Source: Prevotella sp. UBA3288 (GTDB lineage: Bacteria > Bacteroidota > Bacteroidia > Bacteroidales > Bacteroidaceae). From it: DNA of 14,387 nucleotides. This document shows positions 6,502 through 14,387 of the stretch, in pieces. How positions within the stretch are numbered: the stretch's first letter is position 1; the number at the start of each line of letters is the position of its first letter. The position numbers were made by a program, and so were the translations under genes. The stretch lies in assembly GCA_002361655.1 (NCBI GenBank), contig DETM01000028.1, positions 31,761 to 46,147 on the forward strand, in the 5' to 3' direction. A model generated the notes under the pieces. The model was not told the DNA's origin, did not search any database, and saw only the letters and a program-made list of their open reading frames with translations.

Positions 6502-7549
6502 CAATTTTCATGAATACGGGATAGTGGTCGGAGTAGTTCATCTCCTCGCGGTAGTAGGTCTCGCCCTCCAGTTCTTTGGAGTGGAAGATATAGTCGATGC
6601 GCACCTTGAACTTACGTCCACGCATGGTCGACATAAAGCCCTTGCCACACTCTTTGAAACCGTCGACAAGGTCGCCTAACATCGTTTTGTAGACATAGGA
6701 GTAAGGCACATCGTTGAAGTCGCCACAGACGATGACGGGAATCTCCGAGTCCTTGATTTCGCGTGCCACCTGGTCGGCCTGCTGTGCACGGATGGCCATG
6801 CCTCGGGTGTAGTTGCCATAGACGGCCCGGATGATGGCATTATCCTCGACACCGTTGCCTTTTGCCTCTTGCTTGGCGATGTGGCGCAGGGTGCGGTTGA
6901 ACCCCGTCGTCTCTAGGTGTACGTTGAAGATGCGCATCTTCCTGCCGTTGACATTCACGTCGACCCACATACCACTGTTGTTGGTGTTTCCAAAATCGAT
7001 AATCTGCGGTGTGCCCAGCGGATAGCGGCTGTAGACGACCATGTCGTTGCGCCCCATGGCCATATAGGGGAAATAGGTCTTGTAGAACTCGGAGTTGACC
7101 TTGTTGCCGCTGTTCTCGTTGTATTCCTGAATACAGAAGATGTCGACTCCCTGTTTTTTCATTTCGGCCAGGATGTCTTCAGCCTTGAAGCCGGAGATCT
7201 CGCGTCCGAAGGCCTCCACATTGTAAGTAGCAATCATGAGTCCCGGGTTGCCGGACGGGCTGCTTAACAGTCCGGTCTGGTAGATGGTGCCGACATAGGG
7301 TATGCTCATTAGCAGGGGCAGGGCCGGTATGCAGAGGAACAGCCATTTGCGTCGTATGAGCCAATAGGGCAGCATGACGGCATTGCCGATGAGCAGGAAT
7401 GGCAGCACATAGACGAGCATGGCCATGGCGGTGCCGGTAGCAGGGTTGACTGAGCCTCCGAAGAGTCCGAAGAGTGTGAAGATGGCCAACAGCGTGCTGA
7501 GGACCAAGATCATGAATGATATGTATTTGAATACTGCTAATTTTCCCAT
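6494..7549 (-). CDS. Membrane-anchored endonuclease/exonuclease/phosphatase-fold protein
   Basis: The 351-residue protein has about three N-terminal membrane helices (roughly 8-30, 40-62 and 68-88), then an EEP catalytic domain (about 103-351). Catalytic motifs in order: Asn110 in 'ATYNVEAF', Glu142 in 'FCIQEYNE', His211 in 'FNVHLE', Asp277 and Asn279 in 'CGDFND', Asp319 in 'RIDYIF', and Asp341-His342 in 'YSDHYPV'. All residues needed for metal-dependent phosphodiester hydrolysis are present, so the protein should be active. Family members cleave DNA, RNA, inositol phosphates or sphingolipids; the membrane anchor, with the catalytic domain probably outside the cytoplasmic membrane, makes a lipid or extracytoplasmic phosphodiester plausible, but this is inference. 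It lies 14 bp after the histidine kinase gene and is probably co-transcribed. Confidence 0.88.
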   Translation of the reverse strand: MGKLAVFKYISFMILVLSTLLAIFTLFGLFGGSVNPATGTAMAMLVYVLPFLLIGNAVMLPYWLIRRKWLFLCIPALPLLMSIPYVGTIYQTGLLSSPSGNPGLMIATYNVEAFGREISGFKAEDILAEMKKQGVDIFCIQEYNENSGNKVNSEFYKTYFPYMAMGRNDMVVYSRYPLGTPQIIDFGNTNNSGMWVDVNVNGRKMRIFNVHLETTGFNRTLRHIAKQEAKGNGVEDNAIIRAVYGNYTRGMAIRAQQADQVAREIKDSEIPVIVCGDFNDVPYSYVYKTMLGDLVDGFKECGKGFMSTMRGRKFKVRIDYIFHSKELEGETYYREEMNYSDHYPVFMKIAL

Positions 7550-7563
7550 AGGTGCGTTAGGCC

Positions 7564-8817
7564 TTATTCTCCGATATATCGCTTGATAGCCTCGATGAGA
7601 TCTTCCACCTTGAAGGGCTTAGGCAGGAACTCGTCGCAGCCGGCATTCTTTGCCTCGCGTATGTTCTCGTCGAAGGCGAAGGCACTCAGTGCGATGACCG
7701 GTGTATCGGGGTTCACTTCCTTGATGATGCGGGTAGCGTCGAGTCCGCTCATGCCCGGCATGCGGATGTCCATCAGAATCAGGTCGGGCTTCTCTTCCTC
7801 GTTCATCATCACGGCTTCGATGCCATTGTGCGCTCTGACCAGGTTGTAGCGTTTCTGCAGTACGATACGTACCAACTCGAAATTGCTCTCCTCGTCTTCA
7901 GCCACCAGAATGGTCTTCATAGTCATGGCATCGGGTATGGTGTCGACGCGCAGGGTCCGCAGGTTCTGAGCGGCACTCTGGCTGTTGACAGCCTTGCCGC
8001 CGATGGTGCCGCTGAACGGCAGGCAGAAGGTGAAGGTGGAGCCTTTGCCTAGTTGCGACTTGACGCTGATGGTGCCGCCCATCTTCTCGACGATGATGCG
8101 GCAGAGGGCCAGTCCGAGTCCGAAGCCCCGCTGTTGCTCCGCATCCTGCGATGCGTAGGTGTCGAAGATATGTTCTATGAAGTTGGGGTCGATGCCTGAG
8201 CCGGTGTCGGCCACATAGAATTCAATCTCCTGACTGTCGTTTATCAGTTTATAGCCATAACTGATGCTGCCTTTCTGGGTGTGCTTGAGCGCATTGGAGA
8301 TGAGGTTGGAGAAAACCTGTGTCAGCCGGTTTTCGTCGGTGTTCATCATGACAGGCAGGTCGGGTTTCTCCCAGACGAGTGAGATGGTCTCCGGACAGCG
8401 GAATTTGAACAACTGCTTGATGCTGTTCATCAGGTGGTTGAGGTCTGTCGGGCTCTTCTTGATGACTATTTCTCCCGATTCGACCCTTGACAGGTCGAGG
8501 ATCTCGTTGACCAGACTCAGCAGTCGGTTGTTGTTACTCTCGATAATCTCCATGTAGTTCAGCCGTTCTTCCTGCGAATCCGTCTCGACCATGACACGCG
8601 AGAAGCCCTCGATGGCGTTGAGTGGCGTGCGGATCTCATGTGACATGTTAGCCAGGAACAACGACTTCATCTGGCTGGCCTTTTCTGCCTTGGCCGCCTT
8701 TTCCTCGTATTCCTTCAGTTTTTTCTGTGCTTGCTCCAACTGGGCGTTAGCCTCGTTGAGTCGATGATTTACATCGGCAAGTTTCTGAAACAGATATTCC
8801 TTTTCGTCCTGATCCAT
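7564..8817 (-). CDS. Soluble hybrid histidine kinase with C-terminal receiver
   Basis: The chosen ATG at 8817 gives 417 residues. An in-frame TTG at 8844 would add nine residues but lies inside the -7 promoter box, so it cannot be transcribed from that promoter. The N-terminus (1-50) is a charged, heptad-like coiled coil with no sensor domain or membrane helix. The kinase core follows: H-box His60 in 'MSHEIRTPLN', N-box around Asn171-Asn175, G1 'DTGSGID' (204-210) and G2 'GFGLGLAL' (231-238). The receiver (about 300-417) has acidic residues 307-309, phosphoacceptor Asp350 in 'LMDIRMPG', Ser378 and Lys400 in 'PKPF'. This is an intact intracellular hybrid kinase; the signal must come from a partner or through the coiled coil. 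No DNA-binding output is present, so phosphate may pass to a regulator encoded elsewhere. Confidence 0.94.
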   Translation of the reverse strand: MDQDEKEYLFQKLADVNHRLNEANAQLEQAQKKLKEYEEKAAKAEKASQMKSLFLANMSHEIRTPLNAIEGFSRVMVETDSQEERLNYMEIIESNNNRLLSLVNEILDLSRVESGEIVIKKSPTDLNHLMNSIKQLFKFRCPETISLVWEKPDLPVMMNTDENRLTQVFSNLISNALKHTQKGSISYGYKLINDSQEIEFYVADTGSGIDPNFIEHIFDTYASQDAEQQRGFGLGLALCRIIVEKMGGTISVKSQLGKGSTFTFCLPFSGTIGGKAVNSQSAAQNLRTLRVDTIPDAMTMKTILVAEDEESNFELVRIVLQKRYNLVRAHNGIEAVMMNEEEKPDLILMDIRMPGMSGLDATRIIKEVNPDTPVIALSAFAFDENIREAKNAGCDEFLPKPFKVEDLIEAIKRYIGE

Positions 8818-8841
8818 AACTCGTGAAGTTCCAATCAGTTG

Positions 8842-8871
8842 CAAAAGTAATAATTATTTTTCAATATCCAA
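8842..8871 (-). promoter_or_regulatory. Putative promoter of the histidine kinase gene
   Basis: TACTTTTG on the minus strand (8842-8849) fits TAnnTTTG. A TTGG (8868-8871) lies 18 nt upstream as a possible -33 element. With initiation about seven bases on, the leader to the ATG at 8817 would be under 20 nt. A perfect 12-bp palindrome lies directly upstream. Confidence 0.6.
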
Positions 8872-8875
8872 TGAC

Positions 8876-8887
8876 TTTTCCGGAAAA
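8876..8887. promoter_or_regulatory. 12-bp perfect palindrome, possible operator
   Basis: TTTTCCGGAAAA reads the same on both strands. It is located between the histidine kinase promoter and an opposite-facing TAACTTTG box. Position and symmetry fit a binding site for a dimeric protein, but the flanks are AT-rich and no protein is known to bind it. Confidence 0.35.
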
Positions 8888-8892
8888 ATTTT

Positions 8893-8900
8893 TAACTTTG
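8893..8900 (+). promoter_or_regulatory. Orphan plus-strand -7-like box
   Basis: TAACTTTG matches the Bacteroidota -7 consensus but faces the 3' end of the glycosyltransferase gene on the opposite strand. No -33 match and no plus-strand gene follow. It might drive an antisense RNA, be a relic, or be chance. Confidence 0.25.
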
Positions 8901-8902
8901 TG

Positions 8903-8927
8903 GAAAAAAATGATATATGTCTATCAT
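8903..8927 (-). terminator. Weak intrinsic terminator after the glycosyltransferase gene
   Basis: On the minus strand ATGATA-GACATA-TATCAT forms a 6-bp stem with a 6-nt loop and is followed by seven T. The stop codon TGA is in the 5' arm. The stem is short and AT-rich, so termination may be partial. Confidence 0.5.
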
Positions 8928-10117
8928 CCCCGCCTGGCTTTTTCCCATTTCCCGCTCGACTGATGTGTTAATAAATAGGGCAGTCCGATGAATACGTTCA
9001 TATTCATAAAGAGGAAATAAGTGGGGATGTTGAGCCATTTGTTCTCCTTTCCTAGGCTGTTGAGTATGGCTCCCAGCAGTGCCGACAGATAGAAGATGGT
9101 CTGCAGGAGTGCAAACACGGCATAGACGAGGGCTCCGTCGAAGACTACGAGCAGGGCGTTGAGCGGAACGAGTGCCAGCAGCGCAAGAGGAGTGATGCTC
9201 CAGCGCAGCACGCGGTGGGATACAAACTGGAATGCCACGATAGGGTAGGCGAAGGGGTTCATCAGCGAGCGCAGCCACCAGATGCTCTGCAGGCCTCCGG
9301 CTGCTATACGCCGTTTGCGCTTCGACTCCTCGTGCATGTTGGCCGATCCGTATTCGGTGGCATAGGCATCCTTGGTGTAGGCGATGCGGTGGCCGTCTTT
9401 CACCATGAGCATCGAGATCATGAAGTCGTCGAGCAGGGCGTTGGCGGGAGCCGGCCGGTAATGGCTCATGCGGACAGCAAAGAGTTCGCCAGCCGCTCCC
9501 ATGGCAGAGTATAGTTCGCTGTCCCACCGTTTGAGTGTGCTCTCGTATTTCCAATAGGCCCCTTCGCCTTCGGCAGCGGCCTGTCCGCTGTGTCGGGCTG
9601 CCACGCGTTTCTCACCGGAGACACAACTGACGTTGTCTTTCATGAACTGTCGCACTATTTCGCGGATGGCATCGGCGTTGAGCATCGTGTTGGCGTCGGT
9701 GAAGACCACGTATTCGGCTTGGTTCTCCTGCAGTCCATGCTGCATGGCAGAGGCCTTGCCTCGCCGTTCTGGTGAGAAGACCAGTCTGACCTCGGGATAG
9801 GCACTGAGCAGTTCGTTCGACCGGTCGTTGCTGCCATCGGTGACCCACATCACACATAGTTTGTTCTTCGGGTAGTTGAGTGCACGGATGTTGCGCATCT
9901 TCTCTTCTACGACCTCTGCCTCGTTGTAGGCACATATCATCAGCGTCACCTCGGGCAGCAGTTGTTCGTCGAGTGGCAATATGGGGTTGGGCTCCCGGTG
10001 GCCTAAGGCATGCTTGATTTTCAGCATGACGTAGAGTATCACACCATAGCCCACATAGGTGTATATCACCAGTAGCAGGCAAGCCCAAAACAGGATTTCG
10101 AATAGTGTGATAATCAT
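8924..10117 (-). CDS. Membrane glycosyltransferase family 2 protein
   Basis: The 397-residue protein has an N-terminal membrane helix (about 5-33), a cytoplasmic GT2 domain (about 55-280) and several C-terminal helices (about 288-385). GT-A motifs: 'MICAYNEAEVVEEK' (60-73), Asp94 in 'VTDGSND', the DxD-like 'DANT' (141-144), catalytic-base candidate Asp230-Asp231, and 'RKRRIAAGGLQ' (267-277) in the place of the QxxRW motif. The arrangement resembles processive or undecaprenyl-linked GT2 enzymes such as BcsA/NdvB relatives, which build polysaccharides at the membrane; product and acceptor are unknown. The gene starts 30 bp after the RNase G/E stop on the same strand without a visible promoter between them, so co-transcription is likely. 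No polysaccharide cluster surrounds it. Confidence 0.9.
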   Translation of the reverse strand: MIITLFEILFWACLLLVIYTYVGYGVILYVMLKIKHALGHREPNPILPLDEQLLPEVTLMICAYNEAEVVEEKMRNIRALNYPKNKLCVMWVTDGSNDRSNELLSAYPEVRLVFSPERRGKASAMQHGLQENQAEYVVFTDANTMLNADAIREIVRQFMKDNVSCVSGEKRVAARHSGQAAAEGEGAYWKYESTLKRWDSELYSAMGAAGELFAVRMSHYRPAPANALLDDFMISMLMVKDGHRIAYTKDAYATEYGSANMHEESKRKRRIAAGGLQSIWWLRSLMNPFAYPIVAFQFVSHRVLRWSITPLALLALVPLNALLVVFDGALVYAVFALLQTIFYLSALLGAILNSLGKENKWLNIPTYFLFMNMNVFIGLPYLLTHQSSGKWEKARRG

Positions 10118-10147
10118 ACGTCTGCCGTTTTTTGGGTCTTTAGCCCC

Positions 10148-11725
10148 TTACTTGCTGACTTCGTTTTCTTCCTGCATGTCGATGAACTGACGGTTGTCGT
10201 CGTAGAATTCGTATTGCAGGAATGCCAACTTCTGGTTGGGTATGATGCGTATGCTGAATCCGTATTTCATCTGCCAGCGGCGCTTCAGTGAGAAAACGCC
10301 TTTGTTGATGTAGGCAGCGACATAAGGATGGACGTGCAGTGAGAATCGCTTGATGCCGATCTTGTTGACAAGAACGTCAATTTTGCTCTCCAGTTGATCT
10401 GTAAACAGGATGCTCGACTTTATCTTTCCGGAGCCGTGGCAGGTGGGGCATGTCTCTTCGACAGCGACGTCCATAGCCGGGCGCACACGCTGGCGGGTGA
10501 TTTGCATCAGCCCGAACTTGCTGAGTGGCAGGATGTTGTGACGGGCGCGGTCTTTCTTCATGTTTTCGCACATCCGCTCGTAGAGCAGTTGGCGATCTTC
10601 GGCCAGGTTCATGTCGATGAAGTCGACGACGATGATACCGCCCATGTCCCGCAGTCGCAACTGGCGTGCCAGTTCGTCGGCAGCGCCCAGGTTGGTTTCG
10701 AGGGCATTGGCTTCCTGTCCGTTTTCTTTCTTGATGCGTGTGCCGCTGTTGACGTCTACCACATGCATGGCTTCAGTATGCTCGATGATGAGGTATGCCC
10801 CCCGTTTGTAGTTGACGGTACGTCCGAAGCCCGACTTTATCTGTTTGGTGACGTTGAAATTGTCGAAGATGGGCACGGTGCCGGTGTAGAGTTTCACGAT
10901 CTCGGCCTTGTCGGGTGCAATCAGTGAGAGATAGTCGTGTATCTGTCGGTGAATCTCGGCGTCGTTGACGTAGATGCCGTCGTAGGTGGGGTTGAAGAGG
11001 TCGCGCAACAGGGCCACGGCACGTGTCTGCTCCTCGTAGACCAACTGCGGCCGCTCGGTGGTCTTCTGCACTTTTCCGATGGCGTCGTCCCATCGTTTGA
11101 GCAGAACTTTCAACTCCTGGTCGAGTTCGGCAGCGCGTTTCCCTTCGGCAACTGTTCGTACGATGACGCCGAAGTTTTTGGGCTTCATGCTCTGCACCAG
11201 TTGTTTGAGCCGGCTGCGCTCTTCTCCGCGTTTGATTTTGCTGCTGACCGAAACTTTGTCGCCAAAGGGTATGAGAACCATGTATCGTCCGGCGAAACTG
11301 AGTTCGCAGGTCAGGCGCGGCCCTTTGGTATTGATAGGTTCTTTGACCACCTGAACCATGATTTCCTGTCCCACCTTGAGCATGTTCTGTATGCTGCCGT
11401 CCTTGGGCAGTATGGGCTGGCTGGTGGCTTTCTGGATGGGGTAGAGTTTCTTTCGGTCGCTGGCAACCTGTTTTAAGTATTTCTCGTAAGAACTGAATTG
11501 AAGTCCAAGGTCAAGATAGTGTAGGAAGGCATCTTTCTCCGATCCCACATCGACGAAGCAGGCGTTGAGTCCGGGCATAAGTTTGCGCACTTTGCCCACG
11601 TAGATGTTGCCCACTGCGAACGTGCTCTCGCGCGGTTCGTTCTGATATTCTACCAGGCTCTTGTCTTCAAGTAGCGCGATGGATATCTCTTTGGGCTGGA
11701 CATCAATAATAACTTCGCTTGTCAT
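10148..11725 (-). CDS. rng: Ribonuclease G/E family endoribonuclease
   Basis: The 525-residue protein is RNase G-sized, without the long C-terminal scaffold of enterobacterial RNase E. An S1-like RNA-binding domain spans about 37-130, beginning 'VGNIYVGKVRKLMPGLNACF' (38-57). The catalytic DNase I-like part has Asp324 in 'VVDVNSGT' (322-329) and Asp368 in 'VVDFIDM' (366-372), the two metal-binding aspartates, and Cys426-x2-Cys429 in 'CPTCHGSGK', the zinc-link that joins subunits. Family role: 5'-end-dependent cleavage of single-stranded RNA in rRNA processing and mRNA decay. The N-terminus 'MTSEVIIDVQPKEISIALLE' fits the Bacteroidota type. It follows the 29-residue basic protein gene; a strong hairpin lies in the 103-bp gap before its start. 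Confidence 0.96.
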   Translation of the reverse strand: MTSEVIIDVQPKEISIALLEDKSLVEYQNEPRESTFAVGNIYVGKVRKLMPGLNACFVDVGSEKDAFLHYLDLGLQFSSYEKYLKQVASDRKKLYPIQKATSQPILPKDGSIQNMLKVGQEIMVQVVKEPINTKGPRLTCELSFAGRYMVLIPFGDKVSVSSKIKRGEERSRLKQLVQSMKPKNFGVIVRTVAEGKRAAELDQELKVLLKRWDDAIGKVQKTTERPQLVYEEQTRAVALLRDLFNPTYDGIYVNDAEIHRQIHDYLSLIAPDKAEIVKLYTGTVPIFDNFNVTKQIKSGFGRTVNYKRGAYLIIEHTEAMHVVDVNSGTRIKKENGQEANALETNLGAADELARQLRLRDMGGIIVVDFIDMNLAEDRQLLYERMCENMKKDRARHNILPLSKFGLMQITRQRVRPAMDVAVEETCPTCHGSGKIKSSILFTDQLESKIDVLVNKIGIKRFSLHVHPYVAAYINKGVFSLKRRWQMKYGFSIRIIPNQKLAFLQYEFYDDNRQFIDMQEENEVSK

Positions 11726-11761
11726 GTTGTATTCTTTCTTGGCTGTTGGTTGTTAAAGATA

Positions 11762-11808
11762 GAAAGGGGTGCACCTTGCATATCGCTATGCACAGGCACA
11801 CTCCTTTC
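11762..11808 (-). ncRNA. Long hairpin with GNRA tetraloop in the RNase G/E leader
   Basis: On the minus strand the arms GAAAGGAGTGTGCC and GGTGCACCCCTTTC pair over 14 positions (one A-C mismatch, two wobbles). After a small internal loop, TGCATA pairs with TATGCA around the tetraloop GCGA, a stable GNRA loop. It starts 20 bp after the stop of the 29-residue gene and ends 36 bp before the rng start codon. No long T tract follows (TATCTTTAAC), so it does not look like a simple terminator. A processing or autoregulatory element in the rng leader is a reasonable inference, since E. coli rne mRNA is controlled through leader hairpins. Confidence 0.65.
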
Positions 11809-11828
11809 ATTTTTCTCTCGCAAAGGGC

Positions 11829-11918
11829 TTACTTGCTCTTATGGCGATTCTTGCGCAGTCTCTTCTTACGCTTGTGGGTAGCCATCTTGTGGCCCTTCTT
11901 TTTCTTTCCGTTTGGCAT
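11829..11918 (-). CDS. 29-residue basic protein, COX24/AURKAIP1 (mS38/bS22)-like
   Basis: A 30-codon frame from ATG 11918 to TAA 11829 encodes a protein with more than half Lys, Arg and His, beginning MPNGKKKKGHKMATHKRKKR and ending LRKNRHKSK. The core 'KMATHKRKKRLRKNR' is like the C-terminal motif of the COX24/AURKAIP1 family, which includes mitochondrial ribosomal protein mS38 and the tiny bacterial protein bS22. I therefore expect it to bind the small ribosomal subunit, with the evidence being motif resemblance only. It lies 54 bp after HU and before rng on the same strand; no -7 box is seen in either gap. Genes this short are often missed. That it is a real gene is likely because of its near-complete use of basic codons and its proper start and stop between two conserved genes. 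Confidence 0.8.
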   Translation of the reverse strand: MPNGKKKKGHKMATHKRKKRLRKNRHKSK

Positions 11919-11972
11919 AATTGAATGAAATGATTATTTATTGTTTAACTTATTGTTAGAATCTGTCTCTTC

Positions 11973-12254
11973 TTATTCCTGCGACATACGCTCGATGAAA
12001 CTCTTGCAGGGCTTGAATGCGGGCAGGTCGTGTGCGGCAATCACCAGTGTCGTGTTCTTTGAGATGTTGCGAGCCGTCTTCTTAGCCCGGTGCTTGACGA
12101 TGAAACTGCCGAAGCCGCGCAGGTAGACATTCTCCTTGTTGTTGGCTAGGCTGGTGCGGATTTCCTCCATGAAAGACTCAACTACGACAGACACGTCTTT
12201 AGGGTTGACACCGGTTTGCATGGCTATTGTCTTGACTATTTCAGCCTTGGTCAT
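11973..12254 (-). CDS. HU family DNA-binding protein
   Basis: The 93-residue protein has the full HU/IHF fold: helical dimerisation part (1-40), 'VYLRGFGSF' (43-51) and the DNA-binding beta arm from about 53 to 76. The arm tip reads 'ARNISKNTT' (61-69). The proline that intercalates into DNA in the classical 'RNP' tip is replaced by Ile64, which is the usual state of this Bacteroidota HU type as I know it, so the way it bends DNA may differ from E. coli HU. It ends with 'PAFKPCKSF' (78-86), the normal C-terminal motif. It is expected to act as a nucleoid protein dimer. It has its own promoter candidate upstream and probably heads the transcript that includes the 29-residue protein and rng. 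Confidence 0.95.
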   Translation of the reverse strand: MTKAEIVKTIAMQTGVNPKDVSVVVESFMEEIRTSLANNKENVYLRGFGSFIVKHRAKKTARNISKNTTLVIAAHDLPAFKPCKSFIERMSQE

Positions 12255-12302
12255 ATTTGCTTTCTCCTTATTGTTTTATGTGTTACTTTTTGTTTCGGAC
12301 TG

Positions 12303-12334
12303 CAAAATTACTCATTTTCAGTCAGATAAGGAAA
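12303..12334 (-). promoter_or_regulatory. Putative promoter of the HU gene
   Basis: TAATTTTG on the minus strand (12303-12310) fits the -7 consensus TAnnTTTG; TTTC (12331-12334) is 20 nt upstream and is one base away from the -33 TTTG. The box is 48 bp from the HU ATG. The surrounding 124-bp gap is strongly AT-rich and holds no other gene. Confidence 0.65.
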
Positions 12335-12378
12335 TTTTTTAGTGACTTTTTTGAAAAAAAACTATTTCAGGGCTTTTT

Positions 12379-13077
12379 TTACTCTCCAAAATACGTAATC
12401 AGTTCCTCTTTGGCAGCCGAATCCTGATTGCTCAGGTCTCGTATAATTTCACCTTTCTCCATGAGCGCGATGCGCGAGGAGATGTCGATGGTGTGTTGCA
12501 GGTTGTGGCTGCTGATGATGATTGTGCTGTTGGTGTGCTGTGCATAGTCGGTGACGAGGTGCTTCAGTACGTTCTGGCTTGTGGGGTCGAGGAAGTTGAA
12601 CGGCTCGTCGAGGATGACGATGCGCGGCTGTCGTATGAGTGCCGAGATGATGCCCACCTTCTGCTTGTTGCCTGCCGAGAGGTTGCGGATGAGTTTTTTC
12701 TGTCCGAACACTTCGCCCGCCGACAGGCTCTCGTAGCGGGCCAGCCGTTCTTCGATGGTCTGCTGTGGTATGTTGCTGATTTTGCTGATGAAGGCGAAAT
12801 ACTCCTCGGGCGTCAGGTAGTCGATGAGGAAACTGTCGTCGACATAAGCACCGACCTGTTGCTTCCAGTCTTCCGACAGGGCGGGGTCGATGCCGTCCAG
12901 TTCCACATGTCCCTCGTCTGGCTTGAGCAGATCGAGCATCATTCGGAAGAGTGTGGTCTTGCCGGCGCCGTTGTTACCCACCAGGCCCAGAATGTCGCCG
13001 TCGTTGATGGTGAACGACGGGATATTGCAGGCAACGGTTTCACCAAATTGTTTCTTGAGATTCTCTATCTTAATCAT
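12379..13077 (-). CDS. ABC transporter ATP-binding protein
   Basis: The 232-residue protein is a single nucleotide-binding domain. Walker A 'GNNGAGKT' is at 34-41, the signature 'LSAGNKQK' at 133-140 (normally LSGGQ), Walker B 'IVILDEPFNFLDP' at 153-165 with Glu158, and the switch His191 in 'SSHN'. The Q-loop glutamine is replaced by Asp (about residue 81, 'AYVDDSFL'), a change also seen as Glu in drug- and bacitracin-type exporter ATPases. It would power an exporter with a separate membrane subunit, but no permease gene is next to it: secA is upstream and HU downstream. The substrate is unknown. The gene starts 56 bp after the secA stop, and the gap is filled by a heptamer array with no clear promoter. 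Confidence 0.93.
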   Translation of the reverse strand: MIKIENLKKQFGETVACNIPSFTINDGDILGLVGNNGAGKTTLFRMMLDLLKPDEGHVELDGIDPALSEDWKQQVGAYVDDSFLIDYLTPEEYFAFISKISNIPQQTIEERLARYESLSAGEVFGQKKLIRNLSAGNKQKVGIISALIRQPRIVILDEPFNFLDPTSQNVLKHLVTDYAQHTNSTIIISSHNLQHTIDISSRIALMEKGEIIRDLSNQDSAAKEELITYFGE

Positions 13078-13082
13078 ACGCC

Positions 13083-13133
13083 ATTCTTAATACTCAACTC
13101 TCAACTCTAAACTCTCAACTCTCAACTCTAAAC

Positions 13134-13134
<1 letters not shown>
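13083..13134. repeat. Heptamer tandem array between secA and the ABC ATPase
   Basis: From 13093 to 13134 the plus strand is six perfect-register 7-bp units: CTCAACT, CTCAACT, CTAAACT, then the same three again, so a 21-bp block occurs twice. A degenerate extension reaches back to about 13083 (CATTCTT, AATACTC). The last unit shares a base with the secA stop codon, so on the coding strand the array starts at once after the stop. It fills nearly the entire gap. Confidence 0.95.

Positions 13135-14387
<1,253 letters not shown>

Noticed and set aside
8818..8844. TTG start at 8844 for the histidine kinase
   Set aside because: The TTG is part of the TACTTTTG -7 element, so it would lie upstream of the transcript; the ATG at 8817 is preferred.
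11762..11808. Hairpin before rng as a classical rho-independent terminator
   Set aside because: The stem is strong, but neither strand has a continuous T tract directly after it; a leader element fits better, though partial termination is not excluded.

Overview
The window comes from a member of the Bacteroidota, most likely a Prevotella-like Bacteroidales. Several signs agree. The upstream regions carry the phylum's -7 promoter element TAnnTTTG. The HU protein has the Bacteroidota-type arm 'ARNISKNTT'. pyrB is followed by pyrI, and a tiny lysine/arginine-rich protein of the COX24/mS38 type lies between HU and RNase G/E. This is mostly ordinary chromosome. I see no phage, insertion sequence, CRISPR array, tRNA or rRNA.

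Layout, left to right. (1) The 5' end of a CobW/COG0523 GTPase gene (minus strand) with its promoter, followed by a 22-bp tandem repeat. (2) A minus-strand cluster read as pyrB, pyrI, then a short secreted GH106-like glycosidase. (3) A divergent intergenic region with two near-identical promoter cores, a heptamer array and three 10-bp direct repeats. (4) A plus-strand cluster of fabD, a cytoplasmic GH13 alpha-amylase and an AlaX-like tRNA-editing protein; fabD and the amylase overlap by 14 bp and the amylase and AlaX-like genes are 1 bp apart. (5) A strong hairpin where this cluster converges on a minus-strand pair: a soluble hybrid histidine kinase, then a membrane-anchored endonuclease/exonuclease/phosphatase-fold protein. 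(6) A minus-strand series read as the 3' part of secA, an ABC ATPase, HU, the 29-residue basic protein, RNase G/E and a membrane glycosyltransferase of family 2.

Functionally the window mixes housekeeping (pyrimidine and fatty-acid synthesis, protein export, nucleoid, RNA turnover, tRNA quality control) with carbohydrate use (GH106-like, GH13) and envelope or signalling genes. I did not find a convincing new multi-gene system. The least expected signals are non-coding: period-7 repeat arrays in four intergenic gaps, three of them starting at or within a base or so of a stop codon; a 20-bp-scale hairpin with a GNRA loop just upstream of RNase G/E; and an unusually short GH106 protein.
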